This document shows positions 1-7,936 of a stretch of 64,000 bases of DNA, one piece after another. Positions within the stretch are counted from its first letter, which is position 1, and every line of letters starts with the position of its first letter. Both the position numbers and the translations under genes were made by a program. Source of the DNA: an uncultured Bacteroidales bacterium (GTDB lineage: Bacteria; Bacteroidota; Bacteroidia; Bacteroidales; Muribaculaceae); assembly GCA_947644715.1 (NCBI GenBank), contig CANSAP010000002.1:82629-146628 (forward strand), written 5' to 3'. The notes beneath the pieces were generated by a model. The model worked only from the letters and a program-made list of their open reading frames with translations. It did no database searches and was not told where the DNA came from.

Positions 1-1011
1 CGCCGGGTCGGTCACATCCCAAATCAGTGTGGATGCCGAGCAGCCTTCGATGCAGAGCACCTGTGAGCCGGAGGCTGTGTGACGGAACTGCAGCAGGCCG
101 CCGTTCAGCTTCAGGGAGCGAGTGTAGGCGGCTTCTATGTAGTCCAGGCGTGCGGTGGTGACAATACCCCCTCCGGAGAATTTCAGGGTGAGGTCAGCGG
201 TTGGCTTATCGGTCAGAGTCGCAGTGCGGTCGAAGCCGTAGTTGCGATAGTGGATTACGCTGTTGGTCTCTGCCGGGAGGGAGGCGACCGGCAGGGTTGC
301 GCCTCCGGAGGTCATGGTGAGTGTGGCTGTGCCGCTGGCTTTGCTCCCGAAGAAGAGACGGAAGTTAATCTTATCGCTCGCGGGGTCGGTCACGGGAAAA
401 GAGAAGGTGCGCTGCGAGGTGGAGCGGAAGTCTTCACCCAGCAGGTCGGCACCGGTGTTGGCCGGGGTGGCGAGTTCCTGTTCATGCAGCATCAGATGAG
501 TGAAGGTAGTAACCGGTCGGGCCGAGCTGCCGATGGGGGTTGTCAGGGGTTCGGGCGCGGGGTCGGAGGCCTCACGGTCGGAGAGGAAGTAGGGGGCTAT
601 GGTCGAGTAGACATTCTGATAGTGCGTGAATCCGAGAGGATTGGAGGCTGTTTGCCATTCCACAAGGCCTGCGCCGTAGAAGATGATGGAGCCGTCGGCA
701 GTGCGGACAACGGGCTGAATGGGCAGGTCATCGGGGGTGGCATCGGTCAGTGTTTCTGACAGACGGTAGCCACCGTAGCCGTAGACGTGCACTTTGGAGG
801 GGTCAGAGAAACCCATCTGCTTCAAAGCGGCGGGGGTGAGAATCTGCATTCCCTCCTCTTTGATGTTTATTTTCACCCATTTACCCTCTTTCAGCACTGA
901 GGATGCGGCGTAGTCGCGGGCGTGGCTGCTGAAGCCGAAGCCTGAGAGAAGCATCAGAGGAATTGCGAAGAAACGGAGCAGGGCAGTATGTGGAGATTGA
1001 GCAATACGCAT
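1..1011 (-). CDS. porU: T9SS C-terminal signal peptidase PorU, N-terminal part (cut by window edge)
   Basis: The frame is open for 337 codons from an ATG at 1011 to the left edge without a stop. It starts with a signal peptide-like segment (MRIAQSPHTALLRFFAIP, then a hydrophobic run ending SHA) followed by SSVLKEGKWVKINIKEEGMQ and a VHVYGYGG block, which is the characteristic beginning of PorU proteins. Near the edge, LDYIEAAYTRSLKLNG and SGSQVLCIEG fit the barrel-like N-terminal region that precedes the C25 cysteine-peptidase domain; the catalytic Cys/His are outside the window. In the known system PorU sits at the outer membrane, removes the C-terminal signal of type IX cargo and attaches the cargo to the surface. 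Several such cargo genes occur in this window. Identification is by motif memory; the missing C-terminus limits certainty. Confidence 0.82.
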   Translation of the reverse strand, partial: MRIAQSPHTALLRFFAIPLMLLSGFGFSSHARDYAASSVLKEGKWVKINIKEEGMQILTPAALKQMGFSDPSKVHVYGYGGYRLSETLTDATPDDLPIQPVVRTADGSIIFYGAGLVEWQTASNPLGFTHYQNVYSTIAPYFLSDREASDPAPEPLTTPIGSSARPVTTFTHLMLHEQELATPANTGADLLGEDFRSTSQRTFSFPVTDPASDKINFRLFFGSKASGTATLTMTSGGATLPVASLPAETNSVIHYRNYGFDRTATLTDKPTADLTLKFSGGGIVTTARLDYIEAAYTRSLKLNGGLLQFRHTASGSQVLCIEGCSASTLIWDVTDPA

Positions 1012-1148
1012 GTGTGAATAGTCTTCGATAAATGTCAATGTAATGCGCCCGCACGCGCGGGAGCACTATTATAGTAGAGAAATAACGTGGAGGCCGGCGG
1101 TTTTATTGTGGCGCAGAGGCCGGGCGCTTTAGGCTAATCGGCAATGAG

Positions 1149-1796
1149 TCAGCCTTTTTTAGAATTTTTAGCAAATTCGGCGCAGTAAGCGGTAATAGGG
1201 CATTGGTCGCATAGCGGTTTGCGGGCTTTGCAGACGTAGCGTCCGTGCAATATGAGCCAGTGGTGGGCATCGGGAAGAATCTCGGGCGCGATATGTTTGA
1301 CGAGGGCTTTTTCAGTGGCCAACGGTGTTTTGCTGTTGCGGGTCAGGCCTATGCGGTTGCTCACCCGGAAAACATGTGTGTCCACAGGCATGGCGGCCGC
1401 ACCCCACACGACGGCCAGCATTACGTTGGCCGTCTTTCGACCCACGCCGGGAATCGTGGTCAGTGCATCAATGTCGCGCGGTAGCTCTCCCCCGAAATCA
1501 TTCATGATTTTTCGGGCTGCATTCACCAGATGTTTACTCTTATTGTTGGGGAAAGTTACGCTTTTGATGTAATCATAGACCTCTCCCGGTTCGGCTGCGG
1601 CCAGCGAGGCTGCGTCCGGATAAGCCTTGAAGAGTGGCGGGGTCACCATGTTTACCCGCTTGTCGGTGCATTGGGCTGAGAGAATGACGGCCAGCAGCAG
1701 GTGAAAAGGGGAATCATAGTCCAGCTCAGTGCCGGGCGAGGGCATAATCTCGCGGAAAATCGAGATTATGCCCTCGTATCTTTCTTTAAGGGTCAT
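1149..1796 (-). CDS. nth: Endonuclease III (DNA glycosylase/AP lyase)
   Basis: 215-residue protein of the usual Nth length. It removes oxidised pyrimidines from DNA and nicks the abasic site. The helix-hairpin-helix TIPGVGRKTANVML carries the catalytic lysine, VDTHVFR carries the catalytic aspartate, and the C-terminus has the [4Fe-4S] pattern C-x6-C-x2-C-x5-C (CKARKPLCDQCPITAYC). The frame extends 17 codons further upstream into pheS, but the ATG at 1796 lies 10 bases after the pheS stop and begins MTLKERYEGI, the normal family start, so it is preferred. It is very likely co-transcribed with pheS from the promoter at 2876-2907. Confidence 0.95.
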   Translation of the reverse strand: MTLKERYEGIISIFREIMPSPGTELDYDSPFHLLLAVILSAQCTDKRVNMVTPPLFKAYPDAASLAAAEPGEVYDYIKSVTFPNNKSKHLVNAARKIMNDFGGELPRDIDALTTIPGVGRKTANVMLAVVWGAAAMPVDTHVFRVSNRIGLTRNSKTPLATEKALVKHIAPEILPDAHHWLILHGRYVCKARKPLCDQCPITAYCAEFAKNSKKG

Positions 1797-1806
1797 GCCT
1801 GTCTTG

Positions 1807-2835
1807 TTATTTAGCGGCCACGAATTCATCGAGGAAGCGCACGTCATTCTCTGAGAACATGCGCAGGTCCTTCACACGGTATTTGAGGTTCGTGATGCGT
1901 TCGATGCCCATGCCGAAGGCGTAGCCGGAATACTGCTTGGAGTCGATTCCGCAGGCCTCCAGCACAGCGGGATCCACCATGCCGCAGCCCAGGATTTCCA
2001 CCCAGCCGGTGTGCTTGCAGAAGCCGCATCCCTTGCCGCCGCAGAGGTTGCAGGAGATGTCCATCTCGGCGCTCGGCTCAGTGAAGGGGAAGTAGGAGGG
2101 GCGCAGGCGTATCTTGGTCTCGGGACCAAACATCTGACGGGCGAAGTAGAGAAGCACCTGGCGCAGGTCGGCAAAGGAGACGTTGCGGTCAATATACAGT
2201 CCTTCAATCTGATGGAAGAAGCAGTGTGCGCGGGCAGAGATGGCCTCGTTGCGATACACGCGGCCGGGGCAGACGATGCGGATGGGGGGCTGTGTGTGCT
2301 CCATGACGCGGGTCTGCACCGAGGAGGTGTGGGTGCGCAGCAGCACGTCAGCCGGGTTGCGGGCTATGAAGAATGTGTCCTGCATGTCGCGGGCCGGATG
2401 GTCAGCGGCAAAATTCAGAGCGGAGAACACGTGCCAGTCATCCTCCACTTCAGGCCCGTCGGCAATAGTGAAGCCCATGCGGGCAAAGATGTCGAGCATT
2501 TCGCCACGCACCAGAGTGAGCGGGTGGCGGGTGCCGGCGGGGAGCGGGGTGGCCGTTCTGGTCAAATCAATTGCAGCTTCATTGTCAGCCTCAGCTTTGG
2601 CCTCAAGCGCTTCGCGCAGAGCGGAAATACGTTCCGTGGCCAGATTCTTCAGTTCATTCAGCTTTTGGCCTACTTCGCGTTTCTGCTCGGCCGGCACGGT
2701 GCGGAAGTCGTTGAAGAGCAGAGAAACCTCACCCTTCTTGCTGAGATATTGCACACGCAGCTGCTCCACCTGCTCCGGAGTGTCGGCAGAGAGAGCCTCG
2801 ATGCGTGCTTTGAGAGAATTAATCTTTTCAATCAT
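1807..2835 (-). CDS. pheS: Phenylalanyl-tRNA synthetase alpha subunit
   Basis: 342 residues, typical for PheS. It charges tRNA-Phe as an alpha2-beta2 enzyme in the cytoplasm. The N-terminal coiled coil (residues 1-90) precedes the class II core: motif 2 is seen in RTHTSSVQTRVME and PGRVYRNEAISARAHCFFHQIEGLYID, and motif 3 in SGYAFGMGIERITNLKY. A small Cys-rich patch (CNLCGGKGCGFCKHTGW) occurs in the catalytic domain, as in many Bacteroidetes PheS. The beta subunit gene pheT is not adjacent. First gene of the pheS-nth transcript. Confidence 0.97.
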   Translation of the reverse strand: MIEKINSLKARIEALSADTPEQVEQLRVQYLSKKGEVSLLFNDFRTVPAEQKREVGQKLNELKNLATERISALREALEAKAEADNEAAIDLTRTATPLPAGTRHPLTLVRGEMLDIFARMGFTIADGPEVEDDWHVFSALNFAADHPARDMQDTFFIARNPADVLLRTHTSSVQTRVMEHTQPPIRIVCPGRVYRNEAISARAHCFFHQIEGLYIDRNVSFADLRQVLLYFARQMFGPETKIRLRPSYFPFTEPSAEMDISCNLCGGKGCGFCKHTGWVEILGCGMVDPAVLEACGIDSKQYSGYAFGMGIERITNLKYRVKDLRMFSENDVRFLDEFVAAK

Positions 2836-2875
2836 AGGAAAAAGAACCGCTCGGATGGCGAACGGAATATGACCG

Positions 2876-2907
2876 CAAATTTAGCAAAAAATTCTAACCT
2901 TAGCAAA
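2876..2907 (-). promoter_or_regulatory. Promoter of pheS-nth
   Basis: On the minus strand TTTG (2904-2907) lies 20 bp upstream of TAAATTTG (2876-2883), an exact match to the Bacteroidetes -33/-7 pattern. The implied leader to the pheS ATG is about 35 bases. Confidence 0.75.
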
Positions 2908-2917
2908 TTGGCTGTTT

Positions 2918-3907
2918 TCAGCTGACTAAAAAGCGGATGAATCCACATTTCGGGTGACGCTGCAGGCGGAAGAGGATGTAGGCCAGGCCGGCTGCCAAGC
3001 CGAATGCTATTGCTATCAGAGGGTAGGGAGCTACTGCGGTGCGCAGACCGAGGATGGAGAATAGGAGGAAGAGCACGAATTCATGCGTGTAGTAAATCCA
3101 CATACTTTGTGCCCGCAGGCCGAGCAGAGTCCCGCTTGATTTAAGGGGGAGTTGCAAGGCAAGCGAGAAGAATGTGATGCCTGCCGTGTGGTTGGAGTAG
3201 GGGAGATCCAGGAAGAACAGTGTCAGGGAGAGAATCAGTGTCAGAACGCTGAAAAGAATGGTTATGCGATGACGGTATTCATAGAGAAACATTCCGGCCA
3301 AAATCGGAATACCTCCTCCTAATGTATTGCCAGTCAATGTTTTAATGTGTAATAATAGGGCGATGTTGCTATGGGTTGAAAGTCAGTTTGAGAAGCCGAT
3401 GACCATGAAAAGACTCAGCAGAATTGCCTTATAATTCTTTACAGTTTGCAGCAAGGCTATTGCAAGGAAAATCCAAATCATGGAGTAGAGAAACCACAGC
3501 GGGGCGGCATGTAATTCCCAGCCGCGGGTCACGAGTTGAAAGAAATAGGTTTTTAGCGCCCCGGAGAGTGTATCGTTTCGCAGGGCGTAGACAGTCATGG
3601 GCAGGCATATGAGCAACCAGCAGCACCAAAGTCTCAGCAGCTTACGCACTCGCTTGAATATCACTGCTTTACGTTCCTGCAGCAGGTCTATTGAAGCAAG
3701 CTTGCGCCGGAGCAGGAAGCCTGAACAGAGGAAAAAGAAGGGCACGGCAGCTGCGTTAAGCCACTTTATGATTGGAGGGAACGTGAAACCGGCTCCTTCG
3801 CTGGCCTCGAAGTGAATTGCAACCACGGCAAACGCCATGATGTATTTAATCAGGTCTACGCCAGGGAGATGCGCATTGGAGTCGGAAGAAACTATCTTTG
3901 AAGACAT
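2918..3907 (-). pseudogene. Acyltransferase-3 family membrane protein interrupted by an in-frame TGA
   Basis: One reading frame runs from the ATG at 3907 to the stop at 2918 with a single internal TGA at 3383-3385. The first part (PGVDLIKYIMAFAVVAIHFEA, then AAVPFFFLCSGFLLRRKL) is the classic N-terminus of acyltransferase-3/OafA-like inner-membrane proteins, and the second part continues with more hydrophobic helices and WIYYTHEFVLFLLF. Together they give about 329 residues, near the family's usual size. No frameshift is needed: the frame is the same on both sides and the bridging codons (LSTHSNIALLLHIKTL) look plausible. The second half has no good start of its own. These proteins O-acylate cell-surface polysaccharides. 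Most likely a recent nonsense mutation, or a read error. An upstream TTG at 3928 is less likely because it lies inside the promoter. Confidence 0.75.
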
Positions 3908-3925
3908 AATCAGTGCTTGTTTTGG

Positions 3926-3957
3926 CAAAATTAGTCTTTTTAATCCTTTTGGCCAAA
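3926..3957 (-). promoter_or_regulatory. Promoter of the broken acyltransferase gene
   Basis: Minus-strand TTTG (3954-3957), 20 bp, TAATTTTG (3926-3933). The start codon at 3907 follows after about 18 bases. An intact promoter suggests the gene was lost recently. Confidence 0.7.
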
Positions 3958-3998
3958 TTTACCTGTGAATCCGGGCGCCGGGCATGATGAACAGTGAT

Positions 3999-4029
3999 TT
4001 TGTCAGTTAGGATTTTTTAACTAATTTTG
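3999..4029 (+). promoter_or_regulatory. Promoter of the SulP transporter gene
   Basis: TTTG (3999-4002), 19 bp, TAATTTTG (4022-4029), giving a leader of roughly 100 bases before the ATG at 4135. It is divergent from the acyltransferase promoter about 40 bp away. Confidence 0.7.
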
Positions 4030-4134
4030 CACCTCATTTACCAAACTGATGTGTAACTAAATTGCCGTCGTTCGGAGTGCTGAATGCCCCCTCGGGAGTC
4101 TCCATGCATGTCCGGCCGCGGCTGACAAGAGATT

Positions 4135-5838
4135 ATGAATTATTTCTCACGTCCTGATTTCCATCCTGCCTTGTTCGGAGCGCTGCGAGGCTACTCCATG
4201 GATAAGTTCAAGCGCGACCTCACGGCCGGCATCGTGGTAGGCATTGTAGCCTTACCTCTCGCCGTGGCCTTCGGTATTGCCAGTGGTGTAGCCCCCTCAG
4301 TGGGACTTATTACCGCTATAATCGGCGGTTTCATCGTGTCAGCCTTAGGTGGGAACTCCGTGCAGATTGGAGGCCCCACAGGTGCTTTCATCGTGATTGT
4401 CTATAACATAATCGCCCTCTACGGGCTCACCGGCCTTGCTTTGGCCACATTCATGGCCGGATGCATTCTTGTGTTGATGGGGGTCTTCAAGCTCGGTACG
4501 GTCATTAAATTCATCCCTTATCCGATTGTTGTAGGCTTCACGGCAGGTATTGCTCTGACGATTTTCTCCACACAGATGCCTGACTTCTTTGGCATGAGCA
4601 TTCCTGAGGGGGTGCCGGCCGGATTCCTGGCTAAGTGGGGCGTATATTTCAAGCATTTTTCTGATGCTGACTATGTGACGGCTGCGATTGGGGTGGCTTC
4701 ACTGCTGATTATCATCTTTACCCCTAAGATTTCCAAGAAGCTCCCCGGAGCGTTGTCGGCTATCGTGCTGGTAACGCTGATTGTATGGCTGCTCAAAGAG
4801 TATTGCGGCCTTGAAGGGGTGCAGACCATAGGCGACCGTTTCGGAAGCATGGACACCGGCATCCCGACCCCCCATGCAATCGGGTTCGACATAGACTCCA
4901 TAAATCTCTTGCTTCCTTCGGCATTCACCATAGCTATGCTGGGTGCAATTGAGTCGCTGTTGTCAGCCACAGTGGCTGATGGTGTGACCGGAGCTCGCAC
5001 CAACTGCAATACGGAGCTGATCGGGCAGGGTGTGGCAAATGTGGTTGTACCTTTGTTCGGAGGCATCCCCGTGACCGGCGCCATCGCCCGCACGATGACC
5101 AACATCACCAACGGAGGCCGCACTCCGGTGGCCGGCATCATCCATGCCATAGTTCTGCTGCTCATCTTCCTCTTTGCCATGCCACTGATTAACCTGGTGC
5201 CGATGTGTTGTCTGGCCGCCGTGTTGATTGTGGTGAGCTACAACATGAGCGGATGGCGCACGATAGCCGGCATGGCCGGGAATCCTCAGGGGGATATATG
5301 GGTAATGCTCGTCACCTTCCTGCTGACTGTGATTTTCGACCTGACCATCGCTATTGAAATAGGCATGTTGCTGGCTGTGGTGGTGTTCCTGCGCCGCGTC
5401 ACGGAGAATACGACGGTGCGCACCTATGGCCGGCAGCTGGATGCCACGGATGGCACGGATGCCTCCACTCATGAAGTGCTGGACCTGGCTCCCGGGGTTT
5501 CAGTGTATGAAATCGACGGACCGTTCTTCTTCGGAGCCGCCACCAAGTTTGACGAAGTGGTGCGCCTGAGCACGGCGGAGAAGCCGGCAGTGCGCATAAT
5601 CAGAATGCGCAAGGTGCCCTTCATTGACTCCACCGGTCTGCACAACCTGCAACTGCTCATTGAAGCCTCTCATCGTGAGGGAATACTCATAGTGCTCTCG
5701 GGCGTTACGGACAGCGTGCGCAAGACCTTGGAAAAGAGTCATATAGTGGAACTCATAGGCAAGCAGCACATCTGTAGCCACATCTCGAAAGCCGTGGTTG
5801 TAGCCAATGAACTGGCCTGCCCCTCAACCCCGGCCTAA
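4135..5838 (+). CDS. SulP (SLC26) family inorganic anion transporter with STAS domain
   Basis: 567-residue inner-membrane protein. Residues about 25-420 are a chain of hydrophobic helices with the SulP hallmarks AGIVVGIVALPLAVAFGIASG, SALGGNSVQIGGPTGAF and a GGIPVTGAIARTMTN repeat. The C-terminal part (about 450-555) is a cytoplasmic STAS domain with the PFIDSTGLHNL motif around the conserved serine. Family members move sulfate, bicarbonate, dicarboxylates or other anions, often coupled to Na+ or H+; the substrate cannot be read from sequence. It stands alone behind its own promoter. Its 3' end overlaps the convergent ptuB gene by 15 bases. Confidence 0.93.
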   Translation: MNYFSRPDFHPALFGALRGYSMDKFKRDLTAGIVVGIVALPLAVAFGIASGVAPSVGLITAIIGGFIVSALGGNSVQIGGPTGAFIVIVYNIIALYGLTGLALATFMAGCILVLMGVFKLGTVIKFIPYPIVVGFTAGIALTIFSTQMPDFFGMSIPEGVPAGFLAKWGVYFKHFSDADYVTAAIGVASLLIIIFTPKISKKLPGALSAIVLVTLIVWLLKEYCGLEGVQTIGDRFGSMDTGIPTPHAIGFDIDSINLLLPSAFTIAMLGAIESLLSATVADGVTGARTNCNTELIGQGVANVVVPLFGGIPVTGAIARTMTNITNGGRTPVAGIIHAIVLLLIFLFAMPLINLVPMCCLAAVLIVVSYNMSGWRTIAGMAGNPQGDIWVMLVTFLLTVIFDLTIAIEIGMLLAVVVFLRRVTENTTVRTYGRQLDATDGTDASTHEVLDLAPGVSVYEIDGPFFFGAATKFDEVVRLSTAEKPAVRIIRMRKVPFIDSTGLHNLQLLIEASHREGILIVLSGVTDSVRKTLEKSHIVELIGKQHICSHISKAVVVANELACPSTPA

Positions 5839-6474
5839 GGCCTGAAGGGTACTAAGCTTTTTGCGAAGGTACCAAATAACGATTCCGGCAAAAGGCTGAT
5901 ACTTACCCTCCTGATTCTTATTCTCCCAGGCTTGCAACTGTTTTTTCAGCGAGCCGGGAGAATAATTTTTTGCCAAGAGCTGGCGTACTGCAAAGAGAAC
6001 TTCCGCTCTTGAGCGCATCAGCGACTTATTATTCAGATTTAATATATCGTTGATTTGACTTTGGTGCGATGGATTAGCGCACACCAATTTGCCTGATGCC
6101 TTGGCATAGGAGAGTGTGTCAATAAAGTTTTGGTCGAAGAGATTGAAAGTAATGCTCTGTTCACCTTTATGCACATCGCAATGAGTGCAACCGGGTGATT
6201 TGCCACAGCAGCAAAGCACAAGATTCCGGTAATCAAGTTTTAATTCAGGTTGGCCGGAGAGGTCACAATCAGATTGACTGAACATGTGTTCCACTCGGGT
6301 TGAGGTCGTTTGCCCGGGGGTATAGTTGATGCGTCTCATGCAGTAAGCGCATAGGTAACCCTGTTCCTTAATCAATGCTTCCCGCAATTCCGGCGAAGCC
6401 TGAAACTCTGCTCCCGGCGTTTTTCTGAAACGTAGCCATTGAGCCGGCTCCTGTCCCTTGTCAATCCTGATCAT
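5824..6474 (-). CDS. ptuB: Septu-like HNH nuclease PtuB (TIGR02646-type)
   Basis: 216 residues. The core has an HNH/zinc-finger arrangement: CAYCMRRI (residues about 41-48), TRVEHMFSQSD, then DYRNLVLCCCGKSPGCTHCDVHKGEQ-type cysteines, matching the TIGR02646 nuclease family that partners PtuA ATPases in Septu and in some retrons. The C-terminal half is helical and basic. Its start overlaps the end of the upstream ATPase gene by 14 bases, so the two are translationally coupled. In Septu the nuclease is held by the ATPase and acts during phage infection. The stretch is visibly AT-richer than its neighbours, consistent with horizontal acquisition. Some TIGR02646 proteins have no proven defence role. 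Confidence 0.75.
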   Translation of the reverse strand: MIRIDKGQEPAQWLRFRKTPGAEFQASPELREALIKEQGYLCAYCMRRINYTPGQTTSTRVEHMFSQSDCDLSGQPELKLDYRNLVLCCCGKSPGCTHCDVHKGEQSITFNLFDQNFIDTLSYAKASGKLVCANPSHQSQINDILNLNNKSLMRSRAEVLFAVRQLLAKNYSPGSLKKQLQAWENKNQEGKYQPFAGIVIWYLRKKLSTLQALGRG

Positions 6475-7786
6475 TCTCGATGCGATGAATATTAATCAGA
6501 GTCTGTGCCCGTACAAGCTCGGGCAGGCGGTCTCCAAATTCTTCATACAGAGGGGTTAACAGAGCCTGTGCAGTCGATATGTCGTCATCGTCAAGTGCAC
6601 CCATAAGTTCATTAAGCTTATTCTGTATTTCAGAGTCTCGAGGTGGCACGTCAAGCACGTATTCAGCTATTTCGGACAGTCCCATACCGTAAGTAGTCTC
6701 TTTGTTGGCGAGATAGGTTTTTGCTTCGACATTATAGCTCAGCCGATAAACAGCATTCTCCTCATCATTTCGCAGGGTAGACATGACCATGGGGGCATGT
6801 GAGCTAACGATGAATTGCAAAGAGGGAAAGGTTGCATGTAAAGCATGTAAAATCTTTGTTTGAAGCTCGGGATGGAGGTGCAGGTCGATTTCATCAATCA
6901 GCACGACGCCACGTGTGAGATTGCAGGTTTCCGCACCAAATAGTTCTCTATTGAGCAGAGCGCAGCGGAATGCAATATTGATGACAATGTTCAGCAGCCG
7001 TCGGTAGCCATCGGAGAGTTGCTCGAGGGCTGCTTCACGTCCGTCTGAAAAAATGAAATACACCTGTTTTTTGTTTGGACGTATGCTTATGTCCTGAATA
7101 ATGTTGCAACCATCCGCACCTAAGGCCCGCTGCACTGCCTCTGATACGATTGAAAGTTCCTCCTCTCCTTTTTCAGCCTCTTTCAGGATAAGCATTCGGT
7201 CGAGCCAAAAGGGCAGCAATCCGTTGCCGTTGAACCAATTCATGTAGCCGGCCGAAGCCATAGGTGTGTAGTCAGTGAATGCCTTTCGGCTGACTTTCTG
7301 GCGGGGAGTATGAATGTCTTCAGTGGAAAAGGCTGCGAACAATGGAAGCGGGTACCGGCGACCGTCGTTGCCGTAGAGGTTCTCAAGCAGTGTGCGCCCG
7401 AAAAGCTTCAGTTGCCGGATGCCGGATTTCAAGGGTTTGCTGTTTTTCCCCGAAGACTTAAGAATGTTTTGGCGTCGGTTGTCAATCTCCGGCAGCCCCG
7501 GAGTATTCAATCCTGATAAAAAGAACTCGATGTTGATGGGGCGCAATGGCCGCAACACACCATTTTCAACAACTTCCCGATAATCGGCGTTACCGGGAGC
7601 ATTCCATTGTGTGTTTAAGTCAGAAAAGCCTGAGAAAAAAGAGCTGAGTGCATATTTTAGACCGCGTAACACAGAGGTTTTACCACTTGCGTTGTCGCCG
7701 ATAAGGAGATTGAGACCGGGCCTCAGCTCTAATTCAAAGTTGCTGAAGCATCGAAAATTGAAAAATCGGATGGTATTGATAGTCAC
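6461..7786 (-). CDS. ptuA: Septu-like AAA/ABC ATPase PtuA
   Basis: 441 residues, SMC/RecF-like ATPase of the AAA_15/AAA_21 type. Walker A is GDNASGKTS (about residues 30-38), the signature-like region is LEQLSDGYRRLLNIVINIA, Walker B is VVLIDEIDLHLHPELQ and the H-switch is FIVSSHAPMVMS. The region between is poorly conserved, as in PtuA. The frame begins with GTG at 7786 and MTINTIRFFNFRCF is the expected first strand, so no internal ATG is preferred. It is the first gene of the ptuA-ptuB operon. No reverse transcriptase gene is present, so this is a stand-alone Septu rather than a retron. Base composition is lower in GC than the flanking housekeeping genes. Confidence 0.75.
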   Translation of the reverse strand: MTINTIRFFNFRCFSNFELELRPGLNLLIGDNASGKTSVLRGLKYALSSFFSGFSDLNTQWNAPGNADYREVVENGVLRPLRPINIEFFLSGLNTPGLPEIDNRRQNILKSSGKNSKPLKSGIRQLKLFGRTLLENLYGNDGRRYPLPLFAAFSTEDIHTPRQKVSRKAFTDYTPMASAGYMNWFNGNGLLPFWLDRMLILKEAEKGEEELSIVSEAVQRALGADGCNIIQDISIRPNKKQVYFIFSDGREAALEQLSDGYRRLLNIVINIAFRCALLNRELFGAETCNLTRGVVLIDEIDLHLHPELQTKILHALHATFPSLQFIVSSHAPMVMSTLRNDEENAVYRLSYNVEAKTYLANKETTYGMGLSEIAEYVLDVPPRDSEIQNKLNELMGALDDDDISTAQALLTPLYEEFGDRLPELVRAQTLINIHRIENDQD

Positions 7787-7819
7787 AGGGATAGGCTTTT
7801 GTCAATTCATTATCAGCTG

Positions 7820-7827
7820 CAAAGATA
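7820..7827 (-). promoter_or_regulatory. -7 element upstream of ptuA
   Basis: TATCTTTG on the minus strand; no convincing -33 TTTG at the normal distance. It lies 33 bases before the GTG start. Confidence 0.5.
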
Positions 7828-7857
7828 CAATAATTTTTGGTTTTATGTGATTGTTCT

Positions 7858-7917
7858 CGAAAAAAAGACCCGTTGCTCGGTTCTGCGTATGCGTTAGATG
7901 CCGGGCAACGGGGTTTT
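7858..7917 (-). terminator. Rho-independent terminator after the GH13 gene
   Basis: Inverted repeat CCCGTTGC (7869-7876) / GCAACGGG (7905-7912), extended by CGG/CCG pairs; reading leftwards it is followed by TCTTTTTTT. It separates the long minus-strand operon from ptuAB. Confidence 0.8.
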
Positions 7918-7936
7918 TATGTACGGGGGGAGAGGA

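Noticed and set aside
2011..2925. A 304-codon open frame on the plus strand
   Set aside because: It is antisense to pheS, which carries class II synthetase motifs; the translated antisense shows no recognisable domain.
5824..7786. Retron-associated PtuAB module
   Set aside because: No reverse transcriptase or msr/msd-like inverted repeats are present; a stand-alone Septu is the better fit.
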